Positions 1 through 8,238 of a stretch of 19,876 bases of DNA are shown one piece after another. How positions within the stretch are numbered: position 1 is the stretch's first letter; each line of letters starts with the position of its first letter. The DNA is from JAZDOK01 sp043798715 (GTDB lineage Bacteria > Vulcanimicrobiota > JAZDOK01). The notes under the pieces were generated by a model. That model had not been told where the DNA came from. It made no database searches and saw only the letters and a list, made by a program, of their open reading frames with translations. Where the stretch lies: contig JAZDOK010000082.1 in the NCBI GenBank assembly GCA_043798715.1, positions 1 to 19,876 on the forward strand. Reading direction: 5' to 3'. Position numbers and translations under genes: made by a program.

Positions 1-1
1 A

Positions 2-1130
2 TCCAACCCTACTGTTAATCCTACTGTCATTCCTACGGTTAAAGCGACGCCTATTCCGACGTTTAATCCGACTCCCAAGGCTACGGTGAAACCGACGCCT
101 AAGCCCACGCCAATACCGACGCTGAAACCTACACCTAAGCCCACGCCAATACCGACGGTGAAACCTACGCCCAAGCCCACACCTAAGCCTACACCAATAC
201 CGACGCTTAAGCCTACACCCAAGCCGACGGTGAAACCTACGCCTAAGCCCACACCTAAGCCGACACCAATACCGACGCTGAAGCCTACACCCAAGCCGAC
301 GGTGAAACCTACACCCAAGCCGACGGTGAAACCTACGCCCAAGCCGACGGTGAAACCTACGCCCAAGGCTACGCTGAAACCGACGCCTAAGCCCACGCCA
401 ATACCCACGCTGAAACCTACACCTAAGCCGACACCTAAGCCGACACCCAAGCCTACGGTGAAGCCGACGCCTAAGCCCACACCTAAGCCGACACCCAAGC
501 CGACGGTGAAACCGACGCCTAAGCCTACACCTAAGCCGACACCCAAGGCTACGCTGAAACCTACGCCTAAACCTACACCCAAGCCGACGCTGAAACCGAC
601 GCCTAAGCCCACGCCTAAACCCACGGTGAAGCCTACGCCTAAGCCCACGCCTAAACCCACGGTGAAACCTACGCCTAAGCCTACACCCAAGCCGACGGTG
701 AAACCTACGCCTAAGCCCACGCCAATACCCACGCCTAAACCTACACCCAAGCCGACGCTGAAACCTACACCTAAGCCCACGCCAATACCGACGCTTAAAC
801 CTACGCCTAAGCCCACGCCTAAACCCACGGTGAAGCCGACGCCTAAGCCTACACCCAAGCCGACGGTGAAACCTACGCCAATACCGACACTGAAGCCGAC
901 GCCTAAGCCCACGCCAATACCGACGCTTAAGCCTACACCCAAGCCTACGGTGAAACCTACGCCCAAGCCCACGCTGAAGCCTACGCCTAAACCTACACCC
1001 AAGCCTACGGTGAAACCTACTCCTAAGTCCACGCCAATACCGACGCTTAAGCCTACACCCAAGCCTACGGTGAAACCTACGCCTAAGCCCACGCCCAAGC
1101 CTACGGTGAAACCTACACCTAAGCTGAGCA
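2..1130 (+). repeat. 12-bp-period coding tandem repeat (X-P-T-X tetrapeptides)
   Basis: This low-complexity tract has a 12-nt period encoding KPTP, KPTV, KPTL and IPTL units. Units are arranged in higher-order blocks of two (KPTPKPTV) or three (KPTPKPTPIPTL). Proline codons vary among CCT, CCC, CCG and CCA, and threonine is mostly ACG or ACA. Every isoleucine unit uses the same CCA-ATA string. The mixture of synonymous divergence and near-identical blocks suggests repeated expansion and contraction under protein-level constraint. Repeat number here is a likely assembly and strain variable. Confidence 0.9.
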
Positions 1131-4100
1131 CAACTCCGAAGCCTACAGCTTCGCCTAAATCCATACTGAAGCCTAAAGCCATTCCCTCACCAAGGCCTAT
1201 TGTGACGCCCAAATCTGTCGCCTCGCCAAAGCCGAGTGCGATGCCTAAGACTGTCGCTACACCCAAAATAAGTCCTTCGCCCAAAGCAACGGCTACACCG
1301 ATGGAGACGCCGGCACTGAAACCTACGCCTAAGCCGACGCCCAAGCCCGCCAATTTGTCCAGAGATGCCCAGCAGCTTGTCGAAAAAGGCAAATCCTACT
1401 TCAAGAGTGAAAGCTACAAAGATGCCATGGCCGCCTTTACTAAGGCAGTAAAATTGGATCCGAATAATGCAGAGGCCCACCTGGGTCTTGGTATCATCCA
1501 TCTGATTTTCAAGGATAAATCTTCCGCCCAGAAGGAATACGGAATACTTAAAACACTGAGCAAGGAAAGAGCAGACGCACTCTCCCTTTTGATCGAAAAA
1601 CTTGATGCTCGAACATCGCCAAAGCCGACCAGACCTCCTTTGACGGCGCAAGACGCACAGAGACTCATTGAAAGAGGCAAGGATTATTTCCAGAACGACA
1701 GATATCCGGAAGCTATAAATGCCTTTAAGCAGGCCAATCGAATTACTCCGAAGGCCGAAGCTTACCTGGGACTTGCCCTTATTTACAGTATAACCGGTCG
1801 ATATCAGGATTCAATTTATGCCTATCAAGCCGCCATTCAGTTAAAACCGGAGGATGCCCTTTCCTACACCGGCTTATGCTGCGCATACGAACAACTCGGT
1901 CGATATCAGGACTCCATTAACGCTTCCAAAGAGGCCATCAGCTTGAAGCCTGATTTCGCTGAAGCGCACTTCTATCTGGGCAAGGCCTATACCAAGCTGG
2001 GTCAGTTCCAACAAGCCATTGAACCACTGAAAAATGCCATCCGCTTCAAGCCGGATCTTGTAGAAGCATATATCAAGCTGGGCGTGTCCTACGCCAAGCT
2101 TGGCCTGCACCAGGAATCTGTAAAAACTTTCAAGCAGGCTGCCGCTCTCAAGCCGAGTGATCCTGATATTCACCTGAACCTGGGAATTGAATACTTGAAG
2201 CTTTTCAACAAGGTTTCAGCCATCCAGGAGTATGAAATGCTCAAGAAACTGGATACGGGAAAAGCCGGCAAGCTGTTCAGCTACATCAGCATCGCCAAAG
2301 ACGAGAAGTATTATATTGCAAAGGGAAAAGCCTATTTCAAGAGCAACCGCTACCAGGATGCGGTTGATGCCTTCAAGACGGCGATTGCCATAAATCCCAA
2401 CGATCCTGATGCCCACATGAGTCTGGCCATAGTGTATTCCATGCTGAAGGATAAAGCTGCTGCTTTAAGTGAATATGAGATCTATAGAAAACTTAATGCG
2501 GAACAAAACTCCAAACTCCTCAATCTTATTGAGAATCTGAAAAAACCTGAGAAGAAAACAGCTTCGTCTCAGCCAATTGAGCTTAAGGGTTTTCCGACCC
2601 CGATTCCGGCGACCATCAGAATACCCGCCGGTCTCAAAGACGCAACAAAATATGTCGAAAGAGGGAAGGCCTACTTCGTTAACAACCGTTACGACGACGC
2701 CATTGAGGCTTTCAAACAGGCAATCCGTCTCTCACCTAATAATCCCGATGCCCATCTTGGCCTCGGAGTTGTTTACGCCATCGTAAAGGATCGTCCCTCA
2801 GCGGTGAAAGAGTATGACGTACTCCGAAACATTGACAGCACAAAAGCTGCCAAGCTCTATAATCTCATCTCAAAACTGCAATCTCCCGAGGAACAGAGAA
2901 CTTATTCGCCGCCGCCGGCTGAGCGGGAAGAGCCTAAAGTATCGCCCTGGGAGCAGCAACCTGCTCCATCTATTGCCCAGCCACCGTCTTCGGACGCTAG
3001 AACCTTTGTAGAAGATGGAAAATCTTTCTTTAAGATCAACCGCCACCAGGATGCCATTTCAGCGTTCAAGCGGGCTCTGGCCGTCAAGCCCGACGAGGAA
3101 GAGGCTTATATGGGCCTGGGCCTGGTATACAGCGTCCTTGGGCGCAACCAGGAATCTGTTGATGCCTATAAAGCGGCAATCCGCATCAACCCGAATGACG
3201 CCCTGGCCTACACGGGCTTAGGCTGGGTTTATGGCTTGCTTGGCCGCTCCCAGGACTCCATTGATGCCCTGAGAATAGCCATTTATTTGAAACCTGATTT
3301 CGCCGAAGCTCATTTTTACCTGGGTACAACTTACGAGAAAGCCGGGCGTTTCCAGGAGGCGATTGAATCTTACAAACAGGCGATTCGTCTCAAACCTGGT
3401 TTCACGATGGCCTATCTGAATCTTGGAAACACATATGAGAAACTCGGCAACAGTCTTGAAGCCATCGAAGCCTTCAAACAGGCCGTCATCCTGAAGCCCG
3501 ACGATGCCGATGTTCAGTTGAAACTGGGCACGATGTATGCGAAAGCCGGCGACAAAAACCTGGCCTTGAGCGTCTACAAATCCCTCAAGATTTTGAATGC
3601 CGAAAAAGCCGGCAAACTCTACAATATCATCAATGGGAAGCAGGAAAAGCCAAGTAAACGTAAGCCGGTTATTCCTTCTCCCACTCCCGAACCGATGGAG
3701 ACTTACAACTCTTCCATGACATCCTCCGAAAATGCCACGAGCGGCCAAGGCGACAGGAGTTACATCGAAAAAGGCAACTATTACATTAAGAATGAACTGT
3801 ACCAGGATGCGATAAATGTCTATAAAGAAGCAACTTCCCAAAATCCCAGAGATGCGGAAGCCTACTTGCTTCTCGGTACAGTTTATGACCGGCTGGCCCG
3901 TTACCAGGCCTCTGTAGACGCCTACAAAGAGGCTATTAACATCAAACCCGACTACTCGTCGGCCTACGTCAATCTCGGCATCACCTACAGCAAGCTGGGC
4001 CTCGATGAAGAAGCAATCGGCACGTTGGAAAAAGCCATCGGTTTAAAACCAGAAACCACCAAAGATCAGCTTTCCCTGGCTGATGCTCACCTGACCCTGG

Positions 4101-4441
4101 GCAAGCTCTATGCCAACCAGGGGCGTTATCGTAAAGCTATTGATTCTTATAAACAGACTGTTGCTATTAAGCCTGACCACGCCGATGCCTATCTTTACCT
4201 GGGCATTGCTTACAATGAAATCGGCTATAAAAAAGAGGCCGTCCTGGCTTTCAACCAGGTGATCCGGATTAATCCAAACAGCGCCGAAGCGCACATGAAT
4301 CTCGGCATCGTCTCCCTGTCAATGGGCAATGAAGCGGGAGCACGAAATGAATACGAAGCCCTTGCAAGAATAGACAACGAGCAGGCCGAGAGGCTGCTCC
4401 GACTCATAAATAAACAGTTCCCACCCTCCCTGGACAGATAG
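2..4441 (+). CDS. Giant KPTP-repeat / TPR protein, 5'-truncated by window edge
   Basis: The frame is open to the first base of the window (S-N-P-T-V-N-P-T...), so the gene starts upstream. The GTG at 86 is only a valine codon inside the repeat. About 1479 residues are visible. Nucleotides 2 to about 1130 encode an X-P-T-X tetrapeptide tract (KPTP, IPTL, KPTV units), and to about 1350 a looser Pro/Ser/Lys/Ala linker. The rest holds tetratricopeptide repeats in six modules, beginning near 1359, 1644, 2299, 2638, 2989 and 3743. Modules typically open with a (V/I)xxGKxYFK-like helix and several close with EYxxLxxLxxxKAxKLxxLI. Modules 2, 5 and 6 carry extra classic TPRs (AHFYLGxxYxKxGxxQEAI). Pro-rich linkers separate modules. 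TPRs are protein-binding scaffolds. The Lys/Pro/Thr tract should be extended and could span a wall or periplasm; that is inference, since any signal peptide lies outside the window. The stop is TAG. No enzymatic domain is visible. Confidence 0.9.
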   Translation, partial: SNPTVNPTVIPTVKATPIPTFNPTPKATVKPTPKPTPIPTLKPTPKPTPIPTVKPTPKPTPKPTPIPTLKPTPKPTVKPTPKPTPKPTPIPTLKPTPKPTVKPTPKPTVKPTPKPTVKPTPKATLKPTPKPTPIPTLKPTPKPTPKPTPKPTVKPTPKPTPKPTPKPTVKPTPKPTPKPTPKATLKPTPKPTPKPTLKPTPKPTPKPTVKPTPKPTPKPTVKPTPKPTPKPTVKPTPKPTPIPTPKPTPKPTLKPTPKPTPIPTLKPTPKPTPKPTVKPTPKPTPKPTVKPTPIPTLKPTPKPTPIPTLKPTPKPTVKPTPKPTLKPTPKPTPKPTVKPTPKSTPIPTLKPTPKPTVKPTPKPTPKPTVKPTPKLSTTPKPTASPKSILKPKAIPSPRPIVTPKSVASPKPSAMPKTVATPKISPSPKATATPMETPALKPTPKPTPKPANLSRDAQQLVEKGKSYFKSESYKDAMAAFTKAVKLDPNNAEAHLGLGIIHLIFKDKSSAQKEYGILKTLSKERADALSLLIEKLDARTSPKPTRPPLTAQDAQRLIERGKDYFQNDRYPEAINAFKQANRITPKAEAYLGLALIYSITGRYQDSIYAYQAAIQLKPEDALSYTGLCCAYEQLGRYQDSINASKEAISLKPDFAEAHFYLGKAYTKLGQFQQAIEPLKNAIRFKPDLVEAYIKLGVSYAKLGLHQESVKTFKQAAALKPSDPDIHLNLGIEYLKLFNKVSAIQEYEMLKKLDTGKAGKLFSYISIAKDEKYYIAKGKAYFKSNRYQDAVDAFKTAIAINPNDPDAHMSLAIVYSMLKDKAAALSEYEIYRKLNAEQNSKLLNLIENLKKPEKKTASSQPIELKGFPTPIPATIRIPAGLKDATKYVERGKAYFVNNRYDDAIEAFKQAIRLSPNNPDAHLGLGVVYAIVKDRPSAVKEYDVLRNIDSTKAAKLYNLISKLQSPEEQRTYSPPPAEREEPKVSPWEQQPAPSIAQPPSSDARTFVEDGKSFFKINRHQDAISAFKRALAVKPDEEEAYMGLGLVYSVLGRNQESVDAYKAAIRINPNDALAYTGLGWVYGLLGRSQDSIDALRIAIYLKPDFAEAHFYLGTTYEKAGRFQEAIESYKQAIRLKPGFTMAYLNLGNTYEKLGNSLEAIEAFKQAVILKPDDADVQLKLGTMYAKAGDKNLALSVYKSLKILNAEKAGKLYNIINGKQEKPSKRKPVIPSPTPEPMETYNSSMTSSENATSGQGDRSYIEKGNYYIKNELYQDAINVYKEATSQNPRDAEAYLLLGTVYDRLARYQASVDAYKEAINIKPDYSSAYVNLGITYSKLGLDEEAIGTLEKAIGLKPETTKDQLSLADAHLTLGKLYANQGRYRKAIDSYKQTVAIKPDHADAYLYLGIAYNEIGYKKEAVLAFNQVIRINPNSAEAHMNLGIVSLSMGNEAGARNEYEALARIDNEQAERLLRLINKQFPPSLDR

Positions 4442-4469
4442 GGCAGGAACTTTTCCCGCATCCTGTCTT

Positions 4470-4509
4470 CGCCTTTGGCTTGATCCCGGCGTCCCCGCTG
4501 CAGAGGGAC
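4470..4509 (+). other. Weak stem-loops in the convergent gap after the TPR gene
   Basis: The gap between the TPR stop and the end of the minus-strand operon holds GTCCC(9-nt loop)GGGAC at 4491-4509, followed by the only moderately T-rich TCCTTGTTCT. Just before it lies CGCC...GGCG at 4470-4491. The first could be a weak terminator for the TPR gene. The second resembles a sequence downstream of rmuC (16092-16111). Neither is a canonical terminator. Confidence 0.25.
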
Positions 4510-4520
4510 TCCTTGTTCTG

Positions 4521-4697
4521 CTATCTGAGTTGAGAGAGGATATCCGCCAGTTTCTGATTCCCTTCTGCAGGTGGCTTCCAGGCCACCTGAATGGCCTCGA
4601 CTTCCTGACTCCTGAGAGATTCATAGAAAGTCTCCAGGCCCAGATTGATAACCCGCAGGGGCTTTTCAAGAATTAATTGCGGTTCGTTCGTCAGCAT
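4521..4697 (-). CDS. Small free-standing FdrA-type domain protein (58 aa)
   Basis: A 58-residue reading frame starts at ATG 4697 (MLTNEPQLILEKPLRVINLG...) and ends with TAG at 4521. Key features are the V-I-N-L-G-L-E-T-F strand-helix near residues 16-24 and V-A-W-K-P-P-A-E-G-N near 38-47. From memory this matches the short segment annotated as 'fdrA domain protein' in fdrA clusters (VINxGLxxF...VxWxPPxGG), found free-standing or fused to larger partners. It starts 7 nt after the phosphoribosyltransferase-like stop. A GAGG 10 nt upstream of the ATG lies inside the end of that gene, which implies translational coupling. It is probably a small subunit or interface piece of the FdrA complex. Biochemical function is unknown. 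Coding status is supported by position, SD and family resemblance. Confidence 0.75.
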   Translation of the reverse strand: MLTNEPQLILEKPLRVINLGLETFYESLRSQEVEAIQVAWKPPAEGNQKLADILSQLR

Positions 4698-4704
4698 ATG
4701 CTTA

Positions 4705-5793
4705 TTACCTCAGTTTCTCCAGCGCCGCGATACGTTTTTTACAGAATTTCACCAGGGAATCCATCTTCTCTGTCTCTCTGAGACGCTCCGGAGTCCAGCG
4801 ATAAGTATGTGCCTTGTAAATGGCTTCAACCAGGCTTTTCTCCACGTTTTTCCAGACTTTGGAGCGAGCGTCCCTTAATGTTTCCCTGGATTCATAATCC
4901 TTCTCCGGCCAACGCTCCAGAACCGCCTCTCGGAGTGTCATACCCGTTTCCGAGAGCTTTTTCCAGTAGGAGATGACGTCTTCCAGATGTACCAGGCACT
5001 CAAAGGAGCGGGAGCCGACGTCGTAGATGGTGCAGCGTTCGAGGGGGTAAGACAGCTTATCATATTGAGACAACTCAAATTCGGGGGCCAGCAGAGCCGG
5101 AGACCTCAGGAGGTCCGTTCCCGGCAGGGCGACTCTGAGACTGGATTCCGAATCTGCCAGACCGAACCGCCCCTCAAGATAAAAGACATAGGTGTGCTGA
5201 TACTTCTTGAAATTCGCTCTGAAAAGAGCATCGTACTTGGACATTATTTCCTCGGCACGACGGCAGCCAACGGTGAAAAGAACGAAATTCTGCATCTCGA
5301 TGTTCTGCTCTTTAAAAGTTTCCAGGATGATGCCCAGTCCGTTGTCGAGCGTAGTACCTGTGGCCACGATATCCCCAAGGAATACACTGGCATTGTCCTT
5401 AAAGGCCAGCTTCCTGTACTGGTCCAGCTTTATGTACCATAGCCCCGATTTCCTGTAACGCTGAGACGTTATGAATGAGGAAGACTGTTTCTTAAAGTCA
5501 TACGCCTGGTACAGAAGGTCCGCCAGCCGGAAATTAAGCCCTCCTCTTAAAAAGTGAAGCACGCTGACTTCGCTGTCCTTTAGTTTCTTGAAAGGGACCT
5601 CCTGCGGCATATTCCTGAGGGCCCGCAGAAGTCCCCGGCAGAGATTGGCGATAAATGGGTAGCCCATCACCTCGGGAGAATTGCAAATGGCTCTTGTTTC
5701 AGGGGTTGAGATGAGATAACGCCGGATACCCTCTCCCTCAATTCGATAAATGGAAAGCAGTTCATCCCCTCCGACCCTTCTTATCGCTTCCAT
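4705..5793 (-). CDS. Phosphoribosyltransferase-like protein (362 aa)
   Basis: Residues 139-150 read LGDIVATGTTLD, close to the PRPP-binding loop of type I phosphoribosyltransferases (acidic residue, then a T-G-T/G-T turn). The upstream VLHFLRGGLNF (79-89) resembles the early loop of uracil/orotate-type enzymes. The C-terminal 150 residues are helical and charged, with no domain I recognise. Family members would transfer ribose-5-phosphate from PRPP to a base; the substrate cannot be read here. Only one acidic residue precedes the loop (GD-I rather than the usual DD), so activity may be altered. I place the start at ATG 5793 (MEAIRRVGGDEL): AGGAGG lies 9 nt upstream and the frame further upstream is the antisense of fdrA. 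The gene lies 16 nt downstream of fdrA in the same operon, an unusual neighbour for FdrA. Confidence 0.8.
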   Translation of the reverse strand: MEAIRRVGGDELLSIYRIEGEGIRRYLISTPETRAICNSPEVMGYPFIANLCRGLLRALRNMPQEVPFKKLKDSEVSVLHFLRGGLNFRLADLLYQAYDFKKQSSSFITSQRYRKSGLWYIKLDQYRKLAFKDNASVFLGDIVATGTTLDNGLGIILETFKEQNIEMQNFVLFTVGCRRAEEIMSKYDALFRANFKKYQHTYVFYLEGRFGLADSESSLRVALPGTDLLRSPALLAPEFELSQYDKLSYPLERCTIYDVGSRSFECLVHLEDVISYWKKLSETGMTLREAVLERWPEKDYESRETLRDARSKVWKNVEKSLVEAIYKAHTYRWTPERLRETEKMDSLVKFCKKRIAALEKLR

Positions 5794-5809
5794 CAACGCC
5801 GTCCTCCTC

Positions 5810-7354
5810 TCATCTGATAGTTTCCATGAAAGCCGAGGCGCACCTGGCGGCGGAAGCATTGGTGAAAGCCACCAGGACCCCGGCCTCCTCAAGAATCTCT
5901 TTCTGTCTTCGGAAATCCTGCGGGTCCTCGTCGAGGCCGCAGAGCGCCGCCAGAAAAACAAGGTGCCTCCCCCGGGCCAGCTCCCTCGCCTTTTCAACTG
6001 CGCCAGCCAGCGGTTCCGCCGGATTGGGATGAACGCCGTAGCCAAGCACCACATCCAGCAGTATCAGCGCGACCTCGGGATCCTGTGCTTCCTTGAGAAT
6101 CCGTTCGCACCGAAGGGTGTAGTCAATCATGGGATGGGGAACTCCGACGGTGAATTCGTCATCCCCGAGATCTATGACACAGTTGCCCAGGGATTTTTTA
6201 CTGTCCGGCAATTTGAGAGACGGCTTAAGAGGCACATTTGAATAAACGTCCCCCAGGCTTTTCGAGAGCAGAATCTGTGTTTCATCACAGAGAGTCCCTC
6301 CCGAGTAGAGCCCCCTCAGAAATTTCTGACCTGAGGAAATCCGGGCTTTCTCGGCCAGAACCCGCTCAAGAAGATCTTCCCCCGGGATAAGATCTGCAGA
6401 ATTTTTTACGCCGGCCAAGTCAGCGGCAAGCAGCGCTCCCTCTTCGAGGGTCTCAGCGACCGCAAGTTTTCTGAACCTGGCCTTGTCTGGATTCCCTCTC
6501 AGAAAATTGATGACGACCGGCTTGGTAAGACGCGATGCTCGCTCCAGAATTTTTTCCTCCACGTCCGGGGAGGGAGGCTTTGATATGATCAGAATAACCG
6601 AAGTCGCCGGATCCTTTTCCAGGATGTCCAGGCCCATCAGGGTCGTTATCCCGCCAATGGCGGACGAAAGGTCCCTCCCTCCGGTCCCGATGGCATGCGA
6701 GATTCCCGCACCGACCCGGCTTAGAATACAGGTGGCCTCCTGAATGCCCGTTCCGGCAGCACCGACAATGCCGACGCTTCCTCTTCTAACTTTATTGGCA
6801 AAACACAGAGCGATGTTCTGAATGATGGCGGTACCACAATCGGGCCCCATGACAAGCAGGTTCCGCTCCCGGGCCCGCTCCTTGATGAGACGTTCCTGTT
6901 CAAGAGGCACGTTATCGCTGAATATCATGAGGTGGCATCCGAGCGAGATAGCTTTCAATGCCTCATCCTTCACGTACGGCCCGGGAATGGAGATGATCGC
7001 CAGGTTGGCGCCATTCAGCATGTCCGCCGCCGAGTGGAGGGTTCTCGGCCGGTAGCCTTCATCCGCCTTCTGCCTGCTTTCGAGAGAGGAAAGCATTCCC
7101 TCAATTTCTTTCAAAGCACCGCTCAGGGCGGCCTCGTCTTCGGCCTTCACGGCCACGACTACATCGTTAGGGGAGGCGCCGGTCCCCGCCTCCGCCAGTA
7201 ATCCGGCCTCCCGCAGAATGGCAAGATTATTCGGCGTTCCCATCATGCATGAAGTGCTTATCACCCCTGCAAAGCGGCTTGCCCGCGCAGAAATCTGCAT
7301 TAGAAGCACCGAATCGAGATACCTCGAACGAATGATCACGTTTTTCAGAAGCAT
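5810..7354 (-). CDS. fdrA: FdrA/AllF-like acyl-CoA synthetase-family protein (514 aa)
   Basis: The protein has a succinyl-CoA-synthetase-alpha-like architecture: an N-terminal Rossmann/CoA-binding part, then MGPDCGTAIIQN (169-180), the nucleotide/phosphate-handling GIVGAAGTGIQEAT (195-208), SHAIGTGGRDLSSAIGG (219-235) and SKPPSPDVEEKI, then a C-terminal ligase-like domain. These strings are diagnostic of FdrA. E. coli FdrA (AllF), about 555 aa, works with AllG (DUF1116) and AllH (DUF2877) in oxamate carbamoyltransferase activity during anaerobic allantoin breakdown. This copy is about 40 residues shorter, and a separate 58-aa protein is encoded further down the operon. The ATG overlaps the preceding DUF2877 stop (TAATG), with AAGGAGG inside that gene's end. 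The stop is TGA at 5810-5812. Family assignment is firm; the actual substrate is inference. Confidence 0.92.
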   Translation of the reverse strand: MLLKNVIIRSRYLDSVLLMQISARASRFAGVISTSCMMGTPNNLAILREAGLLAEAGTGASPNDVVVAVKAEDEAALSGALKEIEGMLSSLESRQKADEGYRPRTLHSAADMLNGANLAIISIPGPYVKDEALKAISLGCHLMIFSDNVPLEQERLIKERARERNLLVMGPDCGTAIIQNIALCFANKVRRGSVGIVGAAGTGIQEATCILSRVGAGISHAIGTGGRDLSSAIGGITTLMGLDILEKDPATSVILIISKPPSPDVEEKILERASRLTKPVVINFLRGNPDKARFRKLAVAETLEEGALLAADLAGVKNSADLIPGEDLLERVLAEKARISSGQKFLRGLYSGGTLCDETQILLSKSLGDVYSNVPLKPSLKLPDSKKSLGNCVIDLGDDEFTVGVPHPMIDYTLRCERILKEAQDPEVALILLDVVLGYGVHPNPAEPLAGAVEKARELARGRHLVFLAALCGLDEDPQDFRRQKEILEEAGVLVAFTNASAARCASAFMETIR

Positions 7355-8184
7355 TAAGCGGCCTCCTTAAGGGAAATCAGCAACCCCTCGCGCAGCCCGA
7401 AAAAAATATCCCGGCCGGAGCTGGCGCCATGATGGACAAGGTGACTGATCCAGGCCAAAACAGAGCTGTCATCTCCTGAAAATAATGCGCCGAGAATCTT
7501 CAAAACGGGCTCAGAAAACCGGCCTTCAGCAGCGTGAGCCAGGTAGTTCCAGCTTACCAGGGATGTTTTTTCACGATAGTCCGGCAGAAGTGCGCACAAC
7601 AATTCGACATTCCGCCTGGCGGGAACCGCGTCTTCTCCGCCCGCGATCCCCCGTGTCCATAAGGCAGCCAGGAAGCCGAGGAACATATCGTCCCCGGAAG
7701 GCGTCAGGCCCGGCCCCAGGCCTATTAAACCGCCGCAGGCCCGCCGAATGGCAGCTTCACCTGTATGGGCGGCAACGGCATCGCATAGATTTTCAAGGGC
7801 CCGGACAGCCCCGGGAAAAACCTGACAGGAAAAACCTCTGAGAAGTTGCGCCTGATAACCATAATTCCCCTGGGAAATTCCCCCTGAAAAGAAAGAAGCC
7901 AGGTCACTCTTCCAGTGCCTGGCTTCTCCCGCATCTAGCTGGAAGGATCTGCGTTCGCCTTCCCGCATGCCCAGAGAAAAAAAGGTTTCTCCGGACGGGA
8001 GCTTGACCGAAACACCCCCCGGCCCGTTGAAGGCGTCCTCCCTGAGGAGACAGACCAGCCTCTTATGCCTATCCATCAAGTTGAGGCATCCGGCATACAC
8101 ACGATAAACTTCTGCCTCCAGAACATCATCTTGGAGGCAGGATTGCGCATACTCATCAATTGCCTGAACTTTGAAACGATACAT
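7354..8184 (-). CDS. DUF2877 (AllH/YlbF-like) protein (276 aa)
   Basis: The family signature GLGPGLTPSGDD is at residues 155-166, followed by MFLGFLAALWTRG. DUF2877 proteins are encoded beside fdrA; E. coli AllH is a required partner in the oxamate carbamoyltransferase set. The ATG at 8184 is preceded by an in-frame TTG at 8187, and an in-frame stop lies upstream at 8206-8208, so nothing longer is possible. There is no strong SD. A proposed promoter (-10 AATTAT at 8210-8215) would give a leader of only about 20 nt. The gene overlaps fdrA by one base (TAATG) and heads the four-gene minus-strand operon. Soluble, no signal peptide. It lacks its usual AllG/DUF1116 partner in this window. Confidence 0.9.
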   Translation of the reverse strand: MYRFKVQAIDEYAQSCLQDDVLEAEVYRVYAGCLNLMDRHKRLVCLLREDAFNGPGGVSVKLPSGETFFSLGMREGERRSFQLDAGEARHWKSDLASFFSGGISQGNYGYQAQLLRGFSCQVFPGAVRALENLCDAVAAHTGEAAIRRACGGLIGLGPGLTPSGDDMFLGFLAALWTRGIAGGEDAVPARRNVELLCALLPDYREKTSLVSWNYLAHAAEGRFSEPVLKILGALFSGDDSSVLAWISHLVHHGASSGRDIFFGLREGLLISLKEAA

Positions 8185-8209
8185 CAAAGGGTAATTGTAT
8201 GTTTTTCAA

Positions 8210-8238
8210 ATAATTCCTGCCTGGGAGAATGTTAACAA
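8210..8238 (-). promoter_or_regulatory. Candidate promoter for the fdrA operon
   Basis: On the minus strand TTGTTA (8233-8238) and AATTAT (8210-8215) are separated by 17 nt; each hexamer matches consensus at 4 of 6. The -35 lies inside the 17-bp palindrome at 8231-8247, so a protein bound there should affect this promoter directly. Confidence 0.4.

Noticed and set aside
86..88. GTG as the start of the KPTP/TPR protein
   Set aside because: The same frame is open and in the same repeat pattern back to base 2, so the gene enters from outside the window; this GTG is an internal valine.
2..1130. KPTP tract as a CRISPR array or minisatellite without coding function
   Set aside because: The period is 12 nt with no spacers, and one reading frame stays open and continues into TPRs.
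3218..3841. 207-codon open frame on the minus strand inside the TPR gene
   Set aside because: Antisense to TPR repeats; its hydrophobic, Phe/Gly-rich composition reflects the complement of repeated Lys/Ala/Glu codons.
5794..6054. N-terminal extension of the phosphoribosyltransferase-like protein to 6054
   Set aside because: The extra 87 residues lie antiparallel in frame-shifted overlap with the fdrA C-terminus, are Trp/Arg-rich and unlike a protein domain; ATG 5793 has a good SD.
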